Assembly (NCBI GenBank): GCA_016872715.1
Contig: VGZD01000030.1
Span: forward strand, 1 to 36,739
Source of the DNA: Planctomycetota bacterium
Lineage (GTDB): Bacteria > Planctomycetota > UBA1135 > GCA-002686595
Length of the DNA: 36,739 bases
Direction of reading: 5' to 3'
Below the pieces are notes generated by a model, which saw nothing but the letters and a program-made list of their open reading frames with translations, did not search any database and had not been told where the DNA came from. Below, in pieces: positions 16,413-24,510 of the stretch. A program made the translations under genes and the position numbers. Numbering within the stretch: the stretch's first letter is position 1; every line of letters starts with the position of its first letter.

Positions 16413-18206
16413 ATGAAGCTCATCCTCACTGCCTTGCTGTCGCTCCTCGCGTGTGCGTGCGTCTCGACCCCGTCGGTGCGCCAGATCGAGGCGCAGGAGT
16501 TCCTCGACCGCTACACGCGTGCCTACGTCGGGCTGTACGCGACCTCGAGCGAGGCGCAGTGGGCGTCCCAGACGCGCATCGTGCCCGGGGACGAGAGCAA
16601 CGCGAAGCGCACGCAGGCCGCCGAGGAGGCGACCGCGGCGTTCACCGGCTCGATCGAGAACATCGAAACGGCGCAGCGATTGCTCCAGTGCCGCGCGGAG
16701 CTCACCGACCTGCAGGTGAAGCAGCTCGAGGGCGTGCTGTTCCGCGCCGCGAGCGGTCCGCAGACACAGCGCGAGCTCGTGAAGCGGCGCATCGCGGCCG
16801 AGACGGCGCAGGTCGAGAAGCTGTACGGCTTCACGTTCCGTCTCGACGGCAAGGAAGTCTCCGCCAACGAGATCGACGGCGGTTTGAAGTCCGAGCCCGA
16901 CCTCGCGCGGCGTCGCGCGATCTGGGAATGTTCCAAGGAAGTCGGCGTGGGCCTGCGTCCGGGGCTGGTCGATCTGCGCGGGCTGCGCAACGAGGTCGTG
17001 CGCACGCTCGGCTACAAGGACTACTTCTCCTACATGGTCAGCGAATACGGCATGACCACGCAGGACATGGCCGCCAAGATCGAGGAGATCAACCGCGAGT
17101 TGCGGCCGCTGTATCGCGAGCTGCACACCTGGGCGCGCCATCGCCTCGCGGACAAGTACGGCCAGAGCGTGCCCGACCTGATTCCCGCGCACTGGCTGCC
17201 CAATCGCTGGGGACAGGATTGGTCGAGCCTCGTCGACGTGCAGGGCTTCGATCTCGACGCCGCCATGGCGGCGCGCACGCCGCAGTGGCTGGTCGAGCAG
17301 TCCGAGCGCTTCTACACCAGCCTCGGCTTCGAGCCGCTGCCCGCCGTGTTCTGGGAGCGCTCGTCGCTCTATCCGCTCGCGCCGGACGCGGGCTACAAGA
17401 AGAACAACCACGCTTCGGCGTGGCACATGGACCTCGACCGCGACGTGCGCTCGCTGATGAGCGTGGAGTCCAACGCCGAGTGGTACGAAACCACGCACCA
17501 CGAGCTCGGGCACATCTACTACTACCTGTGTTACACCAATCCGCAGGTGCCGCCGCTCCTGCGCGAAGGCGCGAACCGCGCGTACCACGAGGCGGTCGGC
17601 TCGCTGATGGGGCTCGCCGCGATGCAGCCGCGCTTCGTGCAGTCGATCGGACTGGAGACTGGCGGACAGGCGGCCGACCCGATGCAACTGCTGCTGCGCG
17701 AGGCGCTCAACTACGTGGTGTTCATCCCGTGGTCGACGGGCACGATGTTCTCGTTCGAGAAGGAGCTCTACCACGACGAGCTCGACCCGCAGCGCTGGAA
17801 CGCGCGCTGGTGGGAGCTCGCGGCGCGCTACCAAGGCATCGCTCCGCCCGCGCCGCGCGGCGAGGAGTTCTGCGACGCCGCGACGAAGACTCACATCAAC
17901 GACGATCCCGCCGGCTACTACGACTACGCGCTCAGCTTCGTGCTGCTGTTCCAGTTGCACCAGCACATCGCCACGCAGATCCTGCATCAGGACCCGCGCG
18001 ACACCAACTACTACGGCTCGAAGGAAGTGGGCGAGTTCCTGCGCGGCATCCTCACGCCGGGCTCGAGCCGCGACTGGCGCGCGGTCCTGCGCGAGGCCAC
18101 GGGCTCCGACCTCTCGGCGCGCGCCATGGTCGAGTATTTCGAGCCGCTGCGACACTGGCTCGTCCTGCAGAACCGCGGTCGGACCTGCACCTTGGCGGAT
18201 CTGTGA
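16413..18206 (+). CDS. M2-family (angiotensin-converting-enzyme-like) zinc dipeptidyl carboxypeptidase, lipoprotein
   Basis: A 597-residue exported protein. The N-terminus MKLILTALLSLLAC fits a lipobox with lipidated C14. The catalytic region HHELGHIYYYL contains HExxH (H363, E364, H367), and the third zinc ligand is E393 in GANRAYHEAVG. This context, with IPAHWLPNRWGQDWS upstream, is diagnostic of peptidase family M2 (ACE), which removes C-terminal dipeptides. Relative to mammalian ACE the spacing between first His and third ligand is two residues longer by my count. Length matches a single ACE domain. Likely located in the outer membrane or periplasm and used in peptide scavenging. Followed by a glycosyltransferase gene 64 nt downstream. 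Confidence 0.92.
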   Translation: MKLILTALLSLLACACVSTPSVRQIEAQEFLDRYTRAYVGLYATSSEAQWASQTRIVPGDESNAKRTQAAEEATAAFTGSIENIETAQRLLQCRAELTDLQVKQLEGVLFRAASGPQTQRELVKRRIAAETAQVEKLYGFTFRLDGKEVSANEIDGGLKSEPDLARRRAIWECSKEVGVGLRPGLVDLRGLRNEVVRTLGYKDYFSYMVSEYGMTTQDMAAKIEEINRELRPLYRELHTWARHRLADKYGQSVPDLIPAHWLPNRWGQDWSSLVDVQGFDLDAAMAARTPQWLVEQSERFYTSLGFEPLPAVFWERSSLYPLAPDAGYKKNNHASAWHMDLDRDVRSLMSVESNAEWYETTHHELGHIYYYLCYTNPQVPPLLREGANRAYHEAVGSLMGLAAMQPRFVQSIGLETGGQAADPMQLLLREALNYVVFIPWSTGTMFSFEKELYHDELDPQRWNARWWELAARYQGIAPPAPRGEEFCDAATKTHINDDPAGYYDYALSFVLLFQLHQHIATQILHQDPRDTNYYGSKEVGEFLRGILTPGSSRDWRAVLREATGSDLSARAMVEYFEPLRHWLVLQNRGRTCTLADL

Positions 18207-18250
18207 GGGCGCGGAAGATCTTTCCCGCGGCGTCGAGCGCGCGGCGGGAG

Positions 18251-18256
18251 TAGGCT
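18251..18256 (+). promoter_or_regulatory. Candidate -10 box of the DPM1-like gene
   Basis: TAGGCT ends 14 nt before the ATG at 18271. Same TA(G/C)NNT pattern as the neighbouring genes. Confidence 0.35.
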
Positions 18257-18270
18257 GGCGCTCGGAAACC

Positions 18271-19017
18271 ATGCAGAACGGCAAGCAGGTCGTGGTCGTG
18301 ATGCCCGCGTACAACGCGGCCTCGACCCTCAAGAAGACTTGGGACGAGGTGATGGCGCAGGGCGTCGTCGATCTCGTCGTGGTCGTCGACGACGGCAGTC
18401 GCGACGAGACGGTGGCGATCACGCGCACCTTGCCGAACACGGTCGTCCACGTGCACCCGCGCAACCGCGGCTACGGCGGCAACCAGAAGAGCTGCTACCG
18501 CATCGCGCTCGACGCCGGGGCCGACATCGTGATCATGGTGCACCCTGACTACCAGTACACGCCGCTCCTGATCCCGGCGATGAGCTCGATGATCGCCAAC
18601 GGGTTGTACGACTGCGTGCTCGGCTCGCGCATCCTCGGCGGGCGCGCGCTCGCGGGCGGCATGCCGATCTGGAAGTACGTTTCCAATCGCTTTCTCACGG
18701 CGGCCGAGAACGCGCTGATCGGCGCCAAGGTCAGCGAGTACCACACGGGTTACCGGGCCTTCTCGCGGCGCTTGCTCGAGAAGGTCGACACCTCGCACAA
18801 CAGCGAGGACTTCGTGTTCGACAACCAGATGCTCGCGCAGATCGTCTGGCACGGCTTCACGATCGCCGAAGTGTCCTGTCCGACCAAGTACTTCCCCGAG
18901 GCGAGCTCGATCAACTTCTCGCGCAGCGTGAAGTACGGCTTGGGCTGCCTCGGCGTCGGCCTCTCGTTCCGGCTTGCGAGGCTCGGCCTCGTTTCCTCGG
19001 CGCTCTTTCCGCGCTAG
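18271..19017 (+). CDS. DPM1-like family 2 glycosyltransferase (polyprenyl-phosphate sugar synthase)
   Basis: A 248-residue GT-A enzyme. Motifs: VVVVMPAYNAASTL at the N-terminus, the nucleotide-binding VVVVDDGSRDET, HPRNRGYGGNQKSCYRIAL, the DxD-like VHPDYQYTP, and FVFDNQMLAQI with the acceptor-side acidic residues. The set resembles dolichol-phosphate mannosyltransferase and bacterial relatives that load a sugar on polyprenyl phosphate. No C-terminal membrane helices of the GtrB type are present, so it may bind the membrane peripherally. The product would be the donor type used by GT-C enzymes, and two GT-C-like genes are encoded nearby. Its TAG stop shares the CTAG at 19014-19017 with the convergent M28 gene. 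Confidence 0.87.
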   Translation: MQNGKQVVVVMPAYNAASTLKKTWDEVMAQGVVDLVVVVDDGSRDETVAITRTLPNTVVHVHPRNRGYGGNQKSCYRIALDAGADIVIMVHPDYQYTPLLIPAMSSMIANGLYDCVLGSRILGGRALAGGMPIWKYVSNRFLTAAENALIGAKVSEYHTGYRAFSRRLLEKVDTSHNSEDFVFDNQMLAQIVWHGFTIAEVSCPTKYFPEASSINFSRSVKYGLGCLGVGLSFRLARLGLVSSALFPR

Positions 19018-20492
19018 CGGCTCGGCGCGGGAACGGGCTGCGGGTTGCGCCTTAGCGGCTGCGGCAGGTTGGCGATCACGTGCAGCAGACCGGCGATGGC
19101 GCCGGAGCCGAGCGCGAGCTCGCGCGGGTGCACGTTGTCGAGCGTGTCGCGCTCGCAGTGGTGATGGTCGAAGTAGCGCTCGTCGTCGGGACGGAAACCG
19201 ACGAGGGGCACACCGGAGCGCGCGAGCGGTCCGATGTCGACGCCGCCCCCTCCGACGCGCAGCGCGTTGGCGCTCGCCGAGTCGAGCAGCTCGACGATGG
19301 CGCGCAGGGACTCGAAGGCGCGCGGGTTGGCGTCGGTGGCGAAGCCGCGCGGCGTGAAGCCGCCCGCATCGGACTCCAGCGCGAGCACGTGGCGCTCGAG
19401 CTCGTCGAGGTGCCCCTCGTAGTACGCCTGCGCGCCGCGCGCGCCGTTCTCCTCGTTCATGAAGAGCACCACGCGGATCGTGCGTCGCGGCTGGAGGCCG
19501 CGCGCGAGGATCAGCCGAGCGGCTTCGAGGCAGTGGGCGCAGCCGGCGCCGTCGTCGTGGGCCCCGTGGCCGACGTCCCACGCGTCGAGATGGCCGCCGA
19601 CGACGACGATCTCGCGCTCGATGCCCGTGCCGGGAATCTCGCCGACCACGTTGTGGGAGAGGACATCGGGCAGCGTGCGGCACGAGAGCTGGAGGTTCAC
19701 GCGCACGCGCTCGCCCGCGGCCACGCGCGCCGCGAGCCGATCCGCCGCCAGCGTGCTCAGCGCGGCCGCGGGCAGCGGCGCGACGTCCTCGTCGTAGCGC
19801 AGCGCGCCGGTGTGCGGGTGGTCGTCGAGCGCCATGGTCATCGAGCGCACGAGCGCGGCGCGAGCGCCGACGCGCGACGCTTCGCTCGCGCCGCGACCGC
19901 GCTGGTCGACCGCGCCTGCGTAGGCCGCGAAGCAGTCGTGCTGGGCGGGGTCCATCGGGCGGTTGAACAGCACGATCTTGCCGCGTGCTTGCGCCGCGCG
20001 GGCGCGCAGCTCCTCGAAGCTGGTCACGACCATCACTTCGGCGCTCACGCCGCCGGGCGGCGTCGCGACGCTGCCGCCGAGCGCGAGGATCGAAAGGCGC
20101 TCCCGCGGCAGTCCGTCCGCGTCGAGCACGCGCAGGGACTCGGTCTCGCCGCGCTCCCAGTGGGGGACGAGCACGGGCTCGAGGCGCACGTTCGAGAGGC
20201 CGATGGAGCGCATCGTGCGCTCGGCCCACGCCACCGCGCGCGCCGCGCCCTTGCTGCCGGAGAGCCGCTTGGGCGCGCTGAGGCACAGCTCCGCGAGCAG
20301 CGCGAAGCTCCGGCCCTTCACGAGGGCCTCGCGCACCAGCGCCTCGACGTCCGACCGGTAGGCTTCGAGCTCGGGGGCCGGTGTGGCGAGCTGCGGCACC
20401 GAGGTCGGCGGGGCCGCGAGCGGGGGCACGCTCGTGCAGGACACGCTGGCGGCGAGGATCGCGAGAACGGCTGCTTCGCGCGCGAGGTTCAT
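19014..20492 (-). CDS. M28-family zinc aminopeptidase/carboxypeptidase, probable lipoprotein
   Basis: A 492-residue exported peptidase. The signal region MNLAREAAVLAILAASVSC ends in a Cys that could be lipidated, although the lipobox is not ideal. A PA-type inserted domain comes first (KIVLFNRPMD), then the M28 core: VVVGGHLDAWD with the first zinc His and Asp, HDDGAGCA with the bridging Asp, FMNEENGARGA with the catalytic Glu pair, LESDAGGF, and YFDHHHCERDT with the last His. The order and wording resemble carboxypeptidase Q (plasma glutamate carboxypeptidase). It likely cleaves small peptides outside the cytoplasm. The gene diverges from rluA with overlapping -10 boxes. Confidence 0.9.
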   Translation of the reverse strand: MNLAREAAVLAILAASVSCTSVPPLAAPPTSVPQLATPAPELEAYRSDVEALVREALVKGRSFALLAELCLSAPKRLSGSKGAARAVAWAERTMRSIGLSNVRLEPVLVPHWERGETESLRVLDADGLPRERLSILALGGSVATPPGGVSAEVMVVTSFEELRARAAQARGKIVLFNRPMDPAQHDCFAAYAGAVDQRGRGASEASRVGARAALVRSMTMALDDHPHTGALRYDEDVAPLPAAALSTLAADRLAARVAAGERVRVNLQLSCRTLPDVLSHNVVGEIPGTGIEREIVVVGGHLDAWDVGHGAHDDGAGCAHCLEAARLILARGLQPRRTIRVVLFMNEENGARGAQAYYEGHLDELERHVLALESDAGGFTPRGFATDANPRAFESLRAIVELLDSASANALRVGGGGVDIGPLARSGVPLVGFRPDDERYFDHHHCERDTLDNVHPRELALGSGAIAGLLHVIANLPQPLRRNPQPVPAPSR

Positions 20493-20500
20493 GGCGAGGG

Positions 20501-20506
20501 ATTCTA
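20501..20506 (-). promoter_or_regulatory. Candidate -10 box of the M28 gene (near-leaderless)
   Basis: TAGAAT on the minus strand ends 8 nt before the ATG at 20492. It overlaps the opposite-strand box TACAAT (20505-20510) by two bases. Confidence 0.45.
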
Positions 20507-20510
20507 CAAT
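20505..20510 (+). promoter_or_regulatory. Candidate -10 box of the RluA-like gene
   Basis: TACAAT, one base from the TATAAT consensus, ends 19 nt before the ATG at 20530. It overlaps the divergent M28 box by two bases. Confidence 0.45.
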
Positions 20511-20529
20511 CGTCCGTCGACGCCCTCGG

Positions 20530-21225
20530 ATGAACGCCGCCGTCGAGATCCTGCACGAGGACGAGCACCTGCTCGTCGTCTCCAAGCCTTCGGGCCTGCT
20601 CTCGGTCCCGACTCCGGGCGCGGAGGGCCGCACCGTGCTCGACGCGCTGCGCGAGCGAGGCTACGTGGTCTCCCCCGTGCACCGGCTCGACCGCGAAGTA
20701 TCCGGCGCGCTCCTGCTCGCGCGCGACGCGCAGACCCGCACGGGCCTCGAGGAGCTCTTTCGCGAGCGCAGCGTGCGCAAGTTCTACTGGGCGCTGGTCC
20801 TGATGGGACCCAAGCACGAGCAGGGGACGATCAACTTCCCGATCCTCGAAGACGGCGCGCAGGCGCGCGTCTCCGCGATCGGCAAGCCCGCGCGCACGAA
20901 CTACCGCGTGCTCTCGCGCGGCATGGCCGCCAACGAGGTCGAGGTCGAGCTCGTCACCGGTCGCTACAACCAAATTCGCCTGCACTTCGCCCACTCGGGC
21001 TGGCCGCTCGTCGGCGACCGCAAGTACGGCAAGTTCAAGCAGGACCCGTTCCGCTTTCCGCGCGTCGCTTTGCACGCGCGGCGGCTGGAATTCACCCACC
21101 CGCGCACCGGAGCCGCGCTGGTCGTCGAGGCTCCGCTGCCCGCCGACCTCGCCCTGTTGCGCGAGCGCGTCTTCAGCGTGCCGCTGAAAGCTGCGCGCAA
21201 GCGCCGCGAACCGCCGCCGGGTTAG
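20530..21225 (+). CDS. RluA-family pseudouridine synthase
   Basis: A 231-residue enzyme that isomerises uridine to pseudouridine in rRNA or tRNA. Motifs: VSKPSGLLSVP (motif I), SPVHRLDREVSGALLLARD with the catalytic Asp of HRLD, KFYWALVLMG, VTGRYNQIRLHFAHSGWPLVGDRKYG (motif III) and the C-terminal HARRLEFTHP. No S4 domain is present. The short single-domain form is similar to RluA/TruC-type enzymes. The exact target position cannot be assigned. The ATG at 20530 was chosen because the longer upstream frame runs into the divergent promoter. Confidence 0.92.
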   Translation: MNAAVEILHEDEHLLVVSKPSGLLSVPTPGAEGRTVLDALRERGYVVSPVHRLDREVSGALLLARDAQTRTGLEELFRERSVRKFYWALVLMGPKHEQGTINFPILEDGAQARVSAIGKPARTNYRVLSRGMAANEVEVELVTGRYNQIRLHFAHSGWPLVGDRKYGKFKQDPFRFPRVALHARRLEFTHPRTGAALVVEAPLPADLALLRERVFSVPLKAARKRREPPPG

Positions 21226-21235
21226 GTCGCGCGCG

Positions 21236-22315
21236 TCACTTGGGTTCGGGACCGGCGACGCGCCAGCGCGCGGGATCCGCGCAGGCCATGTCGAAGCCGC
21301 GCGCGCCCTTCGCGACGCGTCCCTCGACCCACAGGAAGTTCTGCACGAACTCCTCGTCGTCGCGCTTGTCCAGCCCGAGGCTCTCGTACTTCGCGACGTG
21401 TTCGCGCGCGAACTTGGCGCGGAACGCGGGCTGCTTGTCGCCGGTGCGGAAGAGCACCGTCACGCTGCCGTCATCCTCGCGAAAGATGCGCTGGATCGAG
21501 CCGAAGATGGACACGTCCTCGCCCTTGGCGGAGCTCGCCAGCGCGCGCTCGAGCTCGTGCGGCATGTCCGCGGCGGCCACGTGTGCGGCGTCCGCCGCGG
21601 CCGCGGCGCGGTAATGATCGATGGCCTGCGCGCGCGCGTCCCACCACGGCAGCAACTTCTCGTAGGGCCGCCGCGCGCTGCGCGCGCCCTCGGTCTTGGG
21701 CACGTTCGTCGCGGGATCCCAGATGCCGCGCTTGGCGTTCCGCGCGCGCGACTGCGCCGCCACGAACAGCTCGTGGCACACGAGGTCGTTGCCGTACTTG
21801 TTGAAGTAGGGGCTCTTGCCGAGCTCGACGAGCAGCAGGTTGAAGTTGCGCCCGTCGGGCAGGATCAGGTGGCACAAGAGGCGTCCGTAGACGTCGCGCT
21901 CCTCGCGCTCCCCAGCGAACCTGAGGCCGACCTTGGGCTTCTCACCCGGTTTGGCGAGGGCGGCGAAGAACTCGGCGGCCCACTGGGCGCAGTCCTCGCC
22001 GAAGACGGTCGAGGGCTTGCTCGGGTCGCTGCTGTTGGTGGAGAACTTCTCCTCCGTGTCGACGCAGGACAGGCGCAGCTTTTCGAGCTTGCCGTCGCGC
22101 ACGACGTGGACGGTGTCGCCGTCGACGACCTTCTCGACGTCGTAGAGCTCCGTGGGCGGGACCGGCTTCCAGCCCGAGTTCGCTTCGACCGCCGCCGTCG
22201 TTGCCTCGCCCTGGCCGTCCCCGCAAGCCCCGGCGAGTTGCTTCGGGATGAGCGCGAGGGCGAGGAGCGGCAGGGCGAGCGGCAGGACGCGAGCGGAGCG
22301 GGGGAGCTTGTGCAT
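21236..22315 (-). CDS. Secreted SNase-fold (thermonuclease-like) protein
   Basis: A 359-residue protein. A signal peptide (ARVLPLALPLLALALIP) precedes a staphylococcal-nuclease domain at about residues 55-215: EKVVDGDTVHVVRDGK, then KLRLSCVDTEEK carrying the Arg and Glu of the active site, ERDVYGRLLCHLIL with the second Arg, and AQSRARNAKRGIWD at the end of the domain. A C-terminal region of about 130 residues has no family I recognise but is rich in charged residues and ends with a beta-rich segment (DDGSVTVLFRTGDK). It may act on extracellular nucleic acid. The ATG at 22315 has a GAGG about 6 nt upstream; an ATG at 22336 would add seven residues. Confidence 0.85.
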   Translation of the reverse strand: MHKLPRSARVLPLALPLLALALIPKQLAGACGDGQGEATTAAVEANSGWKPVPPTELYDVEKVVDGDTVHVVRDGKLEKLRLSCVDTEEKFSTNSSDPSKPSTVFGEDCAQWAAEFFAALAKPGEKPKVGLRFAGEREERDVYGRLLCHLILPDGRNFNLLLVELGKSPYFNKYGNDLVCHELFVAAQSRARNAKRGIWDPATNVPKTEGARSARRPYEKLLPWWDARAQAIDHYRAAAAADAAHVAAADMPHELERALASSAKGEDVSIFGSIQRIFREDDGSVTVLFRTGDKQPAFRAKFAREHVAKYESLGLDKRDDEEFVQNFLWVEGRVAKGARGFDMACADPARWRVAGPEPK

Positions 22316-22391
22316 GGGAGCCTCGTGGCGCGCCATCTTGCGACCTGCGCCCGCGATCGTCGCGCGCTCTTTTTCGAAATCCGCCGTTGCG

Positions 22392-22397
22392 TAGGAT
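22392..22397 (+). promoter_or_regulatory. Candidate -10 box of the Enzyme I-like gene (near-leaderless)
   Basis: TAGGAT ends 9 nt before the ATG at 22407. The AGGA inside it could alternatively be a ribosome-binding sequence, so this case is less clean than the others. Confidence 0.35.
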
Positions 22398-22406
22398 CTC
22401 CGAACC

Positions 22407-24200
22407 ATGAGCGACACCCCCAGCGGCGCGGTGCCCGTCGAGAACGTCCCCGAACGCCCCGCCGGAGGGTTGGTGCTGCGCGGCACCTCGGTGTCCCCCG
22501 GACTCGCGCTCGGTCCGATCCACCGCAAGGACCACGATCTCGACAGCGCCTCGCTCGAGCGCATCCCGCGCGAGGCCGTCGAGCGCGAGCTCAACCGCTT
22601 CCACAAGGCGCTCGGCGACGCGCGCGCGCAGCTCGTGGACCTCAAGGACAAGCTCGCGGGCAAGGTGCCGACCGAAGACGCGCGCATCCTCGATGTCCAC
22701 GTCGCGTACCTGAAGGACTCGGTGTTCCACTCCGATGTCGAGAACCTGATCTTGGGCGAGCAGCTGTGCCTCGAGGCCGCGATCGCCAAGGTGATCGCGG
22801 ACTTCGACCGCATCTTCAAGCTCGTGCAGAACGAGTCGCTGCGCGAGCGCGCGGTCGACCTGCGCGACGTCGGCATCCGCGTGCTGCGGCACCTCGAGCG
22901 CCCCGCGGGTGAAGGCGAGAGCGTGCTGCCGCGCCCCAAGGACTACGTGCTCGCGGCCAAGGAGCTGTCGATCGTCGACATGTTCAACCTGCAGGGCGAT
23001 CACGTGCTCGGCATCCTCACGGAGGCTGGCGCACTCACGAGCCATGCGGCGATCCTCGCGCGCTCGATGCGCATCCCGACCATCACGGCGGTCGCGGGCT
23101 TGCTCGACAGCGTGCGCGAGGGCGACTTCGCCATCGTCGACGCGAGCGAGGGCATGGCGCGCATCAACCCCGACGAGGTCGTGCGCGCGCAGTACGGCGA
23201 GGTGCGCGCGGAAGCGCCGGTGGCGGAGGATGAGAGCTTGCGTGCGCGCGATGCGCGCACCGCCGATGGCACGCAGGTGCGCCTGCTCGCTTCGTGCGGC
23301 AACTTGCCCGAAGTGCAGGCCGCGCGCGCGCAGGGCGTCGATGCGATCGGCGTGTACCGCACCGAGCTCTTGTTCCTCGTCGACAAGGAAGCGCCGAGCG
23401 ACGAGATCCTCGCCCAGCACTACGCAGCGGTCGTTTCCGCAGCGGGCGGCGCGCCCGTCACGTTCCGGCTGCTGCACGCGGACTCCTCCATGGAGCTCAA
23501 GTTCCTGCACGAGGCGCGCGAGGCGAACCCGGCGCTCGGTCGCGTCGGCGTGCGGGCGCTGCTCTCGCGCGAGCTCGTGCTGCGCCGCCAGCTCGCTGCG
23601 ATCCTGCGCGCGGGGGCGGGCGGCCCCGTGCGCATCGCGCTGCCGTTCGTCACCGATTGCGGCGAGCTGCGGCGCGTGAAAGAGGTCGTGTTCGAAGAGA
23701 AGCTCGAGCTGCGCAAGCGCGGCATCGCGATGGCGGAGAAATTGCAGATCGGCGTGATCGTCGAAGTGGCCGCGGCGCTGTTCGGCGCGCAGGATCTCGC
23801 GCGCGAGTCCGACTTCGTGCTCGCCAACCTCGACGCGCTCACGCAACACCTGCTCGGCGTCGATCGCGACAACTCCGAACTGCGCGCGTGGTTCGAGGCG
23901 CTGCATCCGTGCGTGTTGCGCGGCGTCAAGTCGCTCGTCGACGCGTGCGAGGAGCTGCGGCGTCCCTTCGGCGTGTTCGGCGTCACGGCCGTGCGGCGTC
24001 ACAACCTGCCGTTCCTCGTCGGTGCCGGTGTGCGCGAATGGTCGGTCGAGACGGGCGAATTGCGCGACGTGGCCCGCGAATTCGATCGCATCGCGCTGCG
24101 CCAAGCCCAGACCGCCGCGAATGCACTGCTCTCGAGCTCGTGCCAGGCCGAAACGCTCTCGCTGGTCGAGGGCTGGAAACACGGCTACGCGCGCTCCTGA
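22407..24200 (+). CDS. PTS Enzyme I-like phosphotransferase with degenerate PEP site
   Basis: A 597-residue homologue of PEP:protein phosphotransferase (PtsI). The N-terminal half is well kept, including the phospho-histidine loop GALTSHAAILARSMRIPTI (H213). The PEP-binding barrel keeps YRTE (R318), FRLL (R354), E453 and VDR (R487). By eye alignment to E. coli EI, several catalytic positions have changed: the DxGGDK block reads HADSSM (357-362), the Mg-ligand Asp of GTNDLTQ becomes Ala in NLDALTQ (A477), and the catalytic Cys of CGELAGD becomes Phe (F524 in VFGVTAV). It may therefore accept or relay phosphate, or act as a regulator, rather than use PEP. No HPr or EII gene is adjacent. Confidence 0.85.
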   Translation: MSDTPSGAVPVENVPERPAGGLVLRGTSVSPGLALGPIHRKDHDLDSASLERIPREAVERELNRFHKALGDARAQLVDLKDKLAGKVPTEDARILDVHVAYLKDSVFHSDVENLILGEQLCLEAAIAKVIADFDRIFKLVQNESLRERAVDLRDVGIRVLRHLERPAGEGESVLPRPKDYVLAAKELSIVDMFNLQGDHVLGILTEAGALTSHAAILARSMRIPTITAVAGLLDSVREGDFAIVDASEGMARINPDEVVRAQYGEVRAEAPVAEDESLRARDARTADGTQVRLLASCGNLPEVQAARAQGVDAIGVYRTELLFLVDKEAPSDEILAQHYAAVVSAAGGAPVTFRLLHADSSMELKFLHEAREANPALGRVGVRALLSRELVLRRQLAAILRAGAGGPVRIALPFVTDCGELRRVKEVVFEEKLELRKRGIAMAEKLQIGVIVEVAAALFGAQDLARESDFVLANLDALTQHLLGVDRDNSELRAWFEALHPCVLRGVKSLVDACEELRRPFGVFGVTAVRRHNLPFLVGAGVREWSVETGELRDVAREFDRIALRQAQTAANALLSSSCQAETLSLVEGWKHGYARS

Positions 24201-24384
24201 TTCGCCTGGGCGGTCGGGGGCGGGGCGCTCCAAGGAACGGGTCGGCTGAGCGTCGGCTCGCAGCCCGCGCGGCGTTCCCAACAGGCGCCACAGACCGAGC
24301 GGGAGCGGTGGAATGCTGGTGAGCTCGCGGTGGAGGAGGGTGAGTGGCTTGTGGAAAAATCGTGGATGGAACCACATCTGGCGG

Positions 24385-24413
24385 TTGAACCGGGTCGAAA
24401 CACCAGATACTGT
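24385..24413 (+). promoter_or_regulatory. Candidate sigma70-type promoter
   Basis: TTGAAC (24385-24390) and TACTGT (24408-24413) are separated by 17 nt. The start of transcription would fall near 24420, placing the dyad at 24435-24456 in the first 40 nt of the transcript. Confidence 0.45.
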
Positions 24414-24434
24414 GGGACCCGCCGCAGCCGGGCC

Positions 24435-24456
24435 GATTTGGACGTTCGTCCAAATC
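24435..24456. promoter_or_regulatory. Perfect 10-bp inverted repeat, candidate operator
   Basis: Half-site GATTTGGACG, two central bases TT, then the exact reverse complement CGTCCAAATC. Position just downstream of the promoter suggests a repressor site (TetR/GntR-type dimension). As RNA it would have only a 2-nt loop, so a DNA operator is more likely than a hairpin. Confidence 0.5.
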
Positions 24457-24510
24457 TCGGACGCGGCACCTCAACCGCAGCCGTCCTTGGCAGGACAAGA
24501 GGCCGCGACC

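Larger units (their letters stand above)
24201..24510. other. Intergenic region carrying promoter and dyad for the small downstream gene
   Basis: About 310 bp with lower GC between 24340 and 24460 than its surroundings. It contains a -35/-10 pair (24385-24413) and a perfect inverted repeat (24435-24456). Frames that cross it show no recognisable protein content. Confidence 0.55.

Noticed and set aside
18213..18224. GGAAGATCTTTC upstream of the GT2 gene resembles GGAAGATCCTTC (minus strand, 14392-14381) upstream of pilT.
   Set aside because: An 11/12 match between two intergenic sites is expected by chance in this much sequence, and the distances to the start codons differ.
24351..24362. TTGTGGAAAAAT looks a little like a DnaA box on the other strand.
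   Set aside because: Single site with a mismatch, no cluster and no origin-associated genes.
24313..24510. N-terminal extension of the small HisC-like protein from the in-frame ATG at 24313.
   Set aside because: The extension lies upstream of and across the promoter and dyad and reads as low-quality protein; the GTG at 24511 has a ribosome site.
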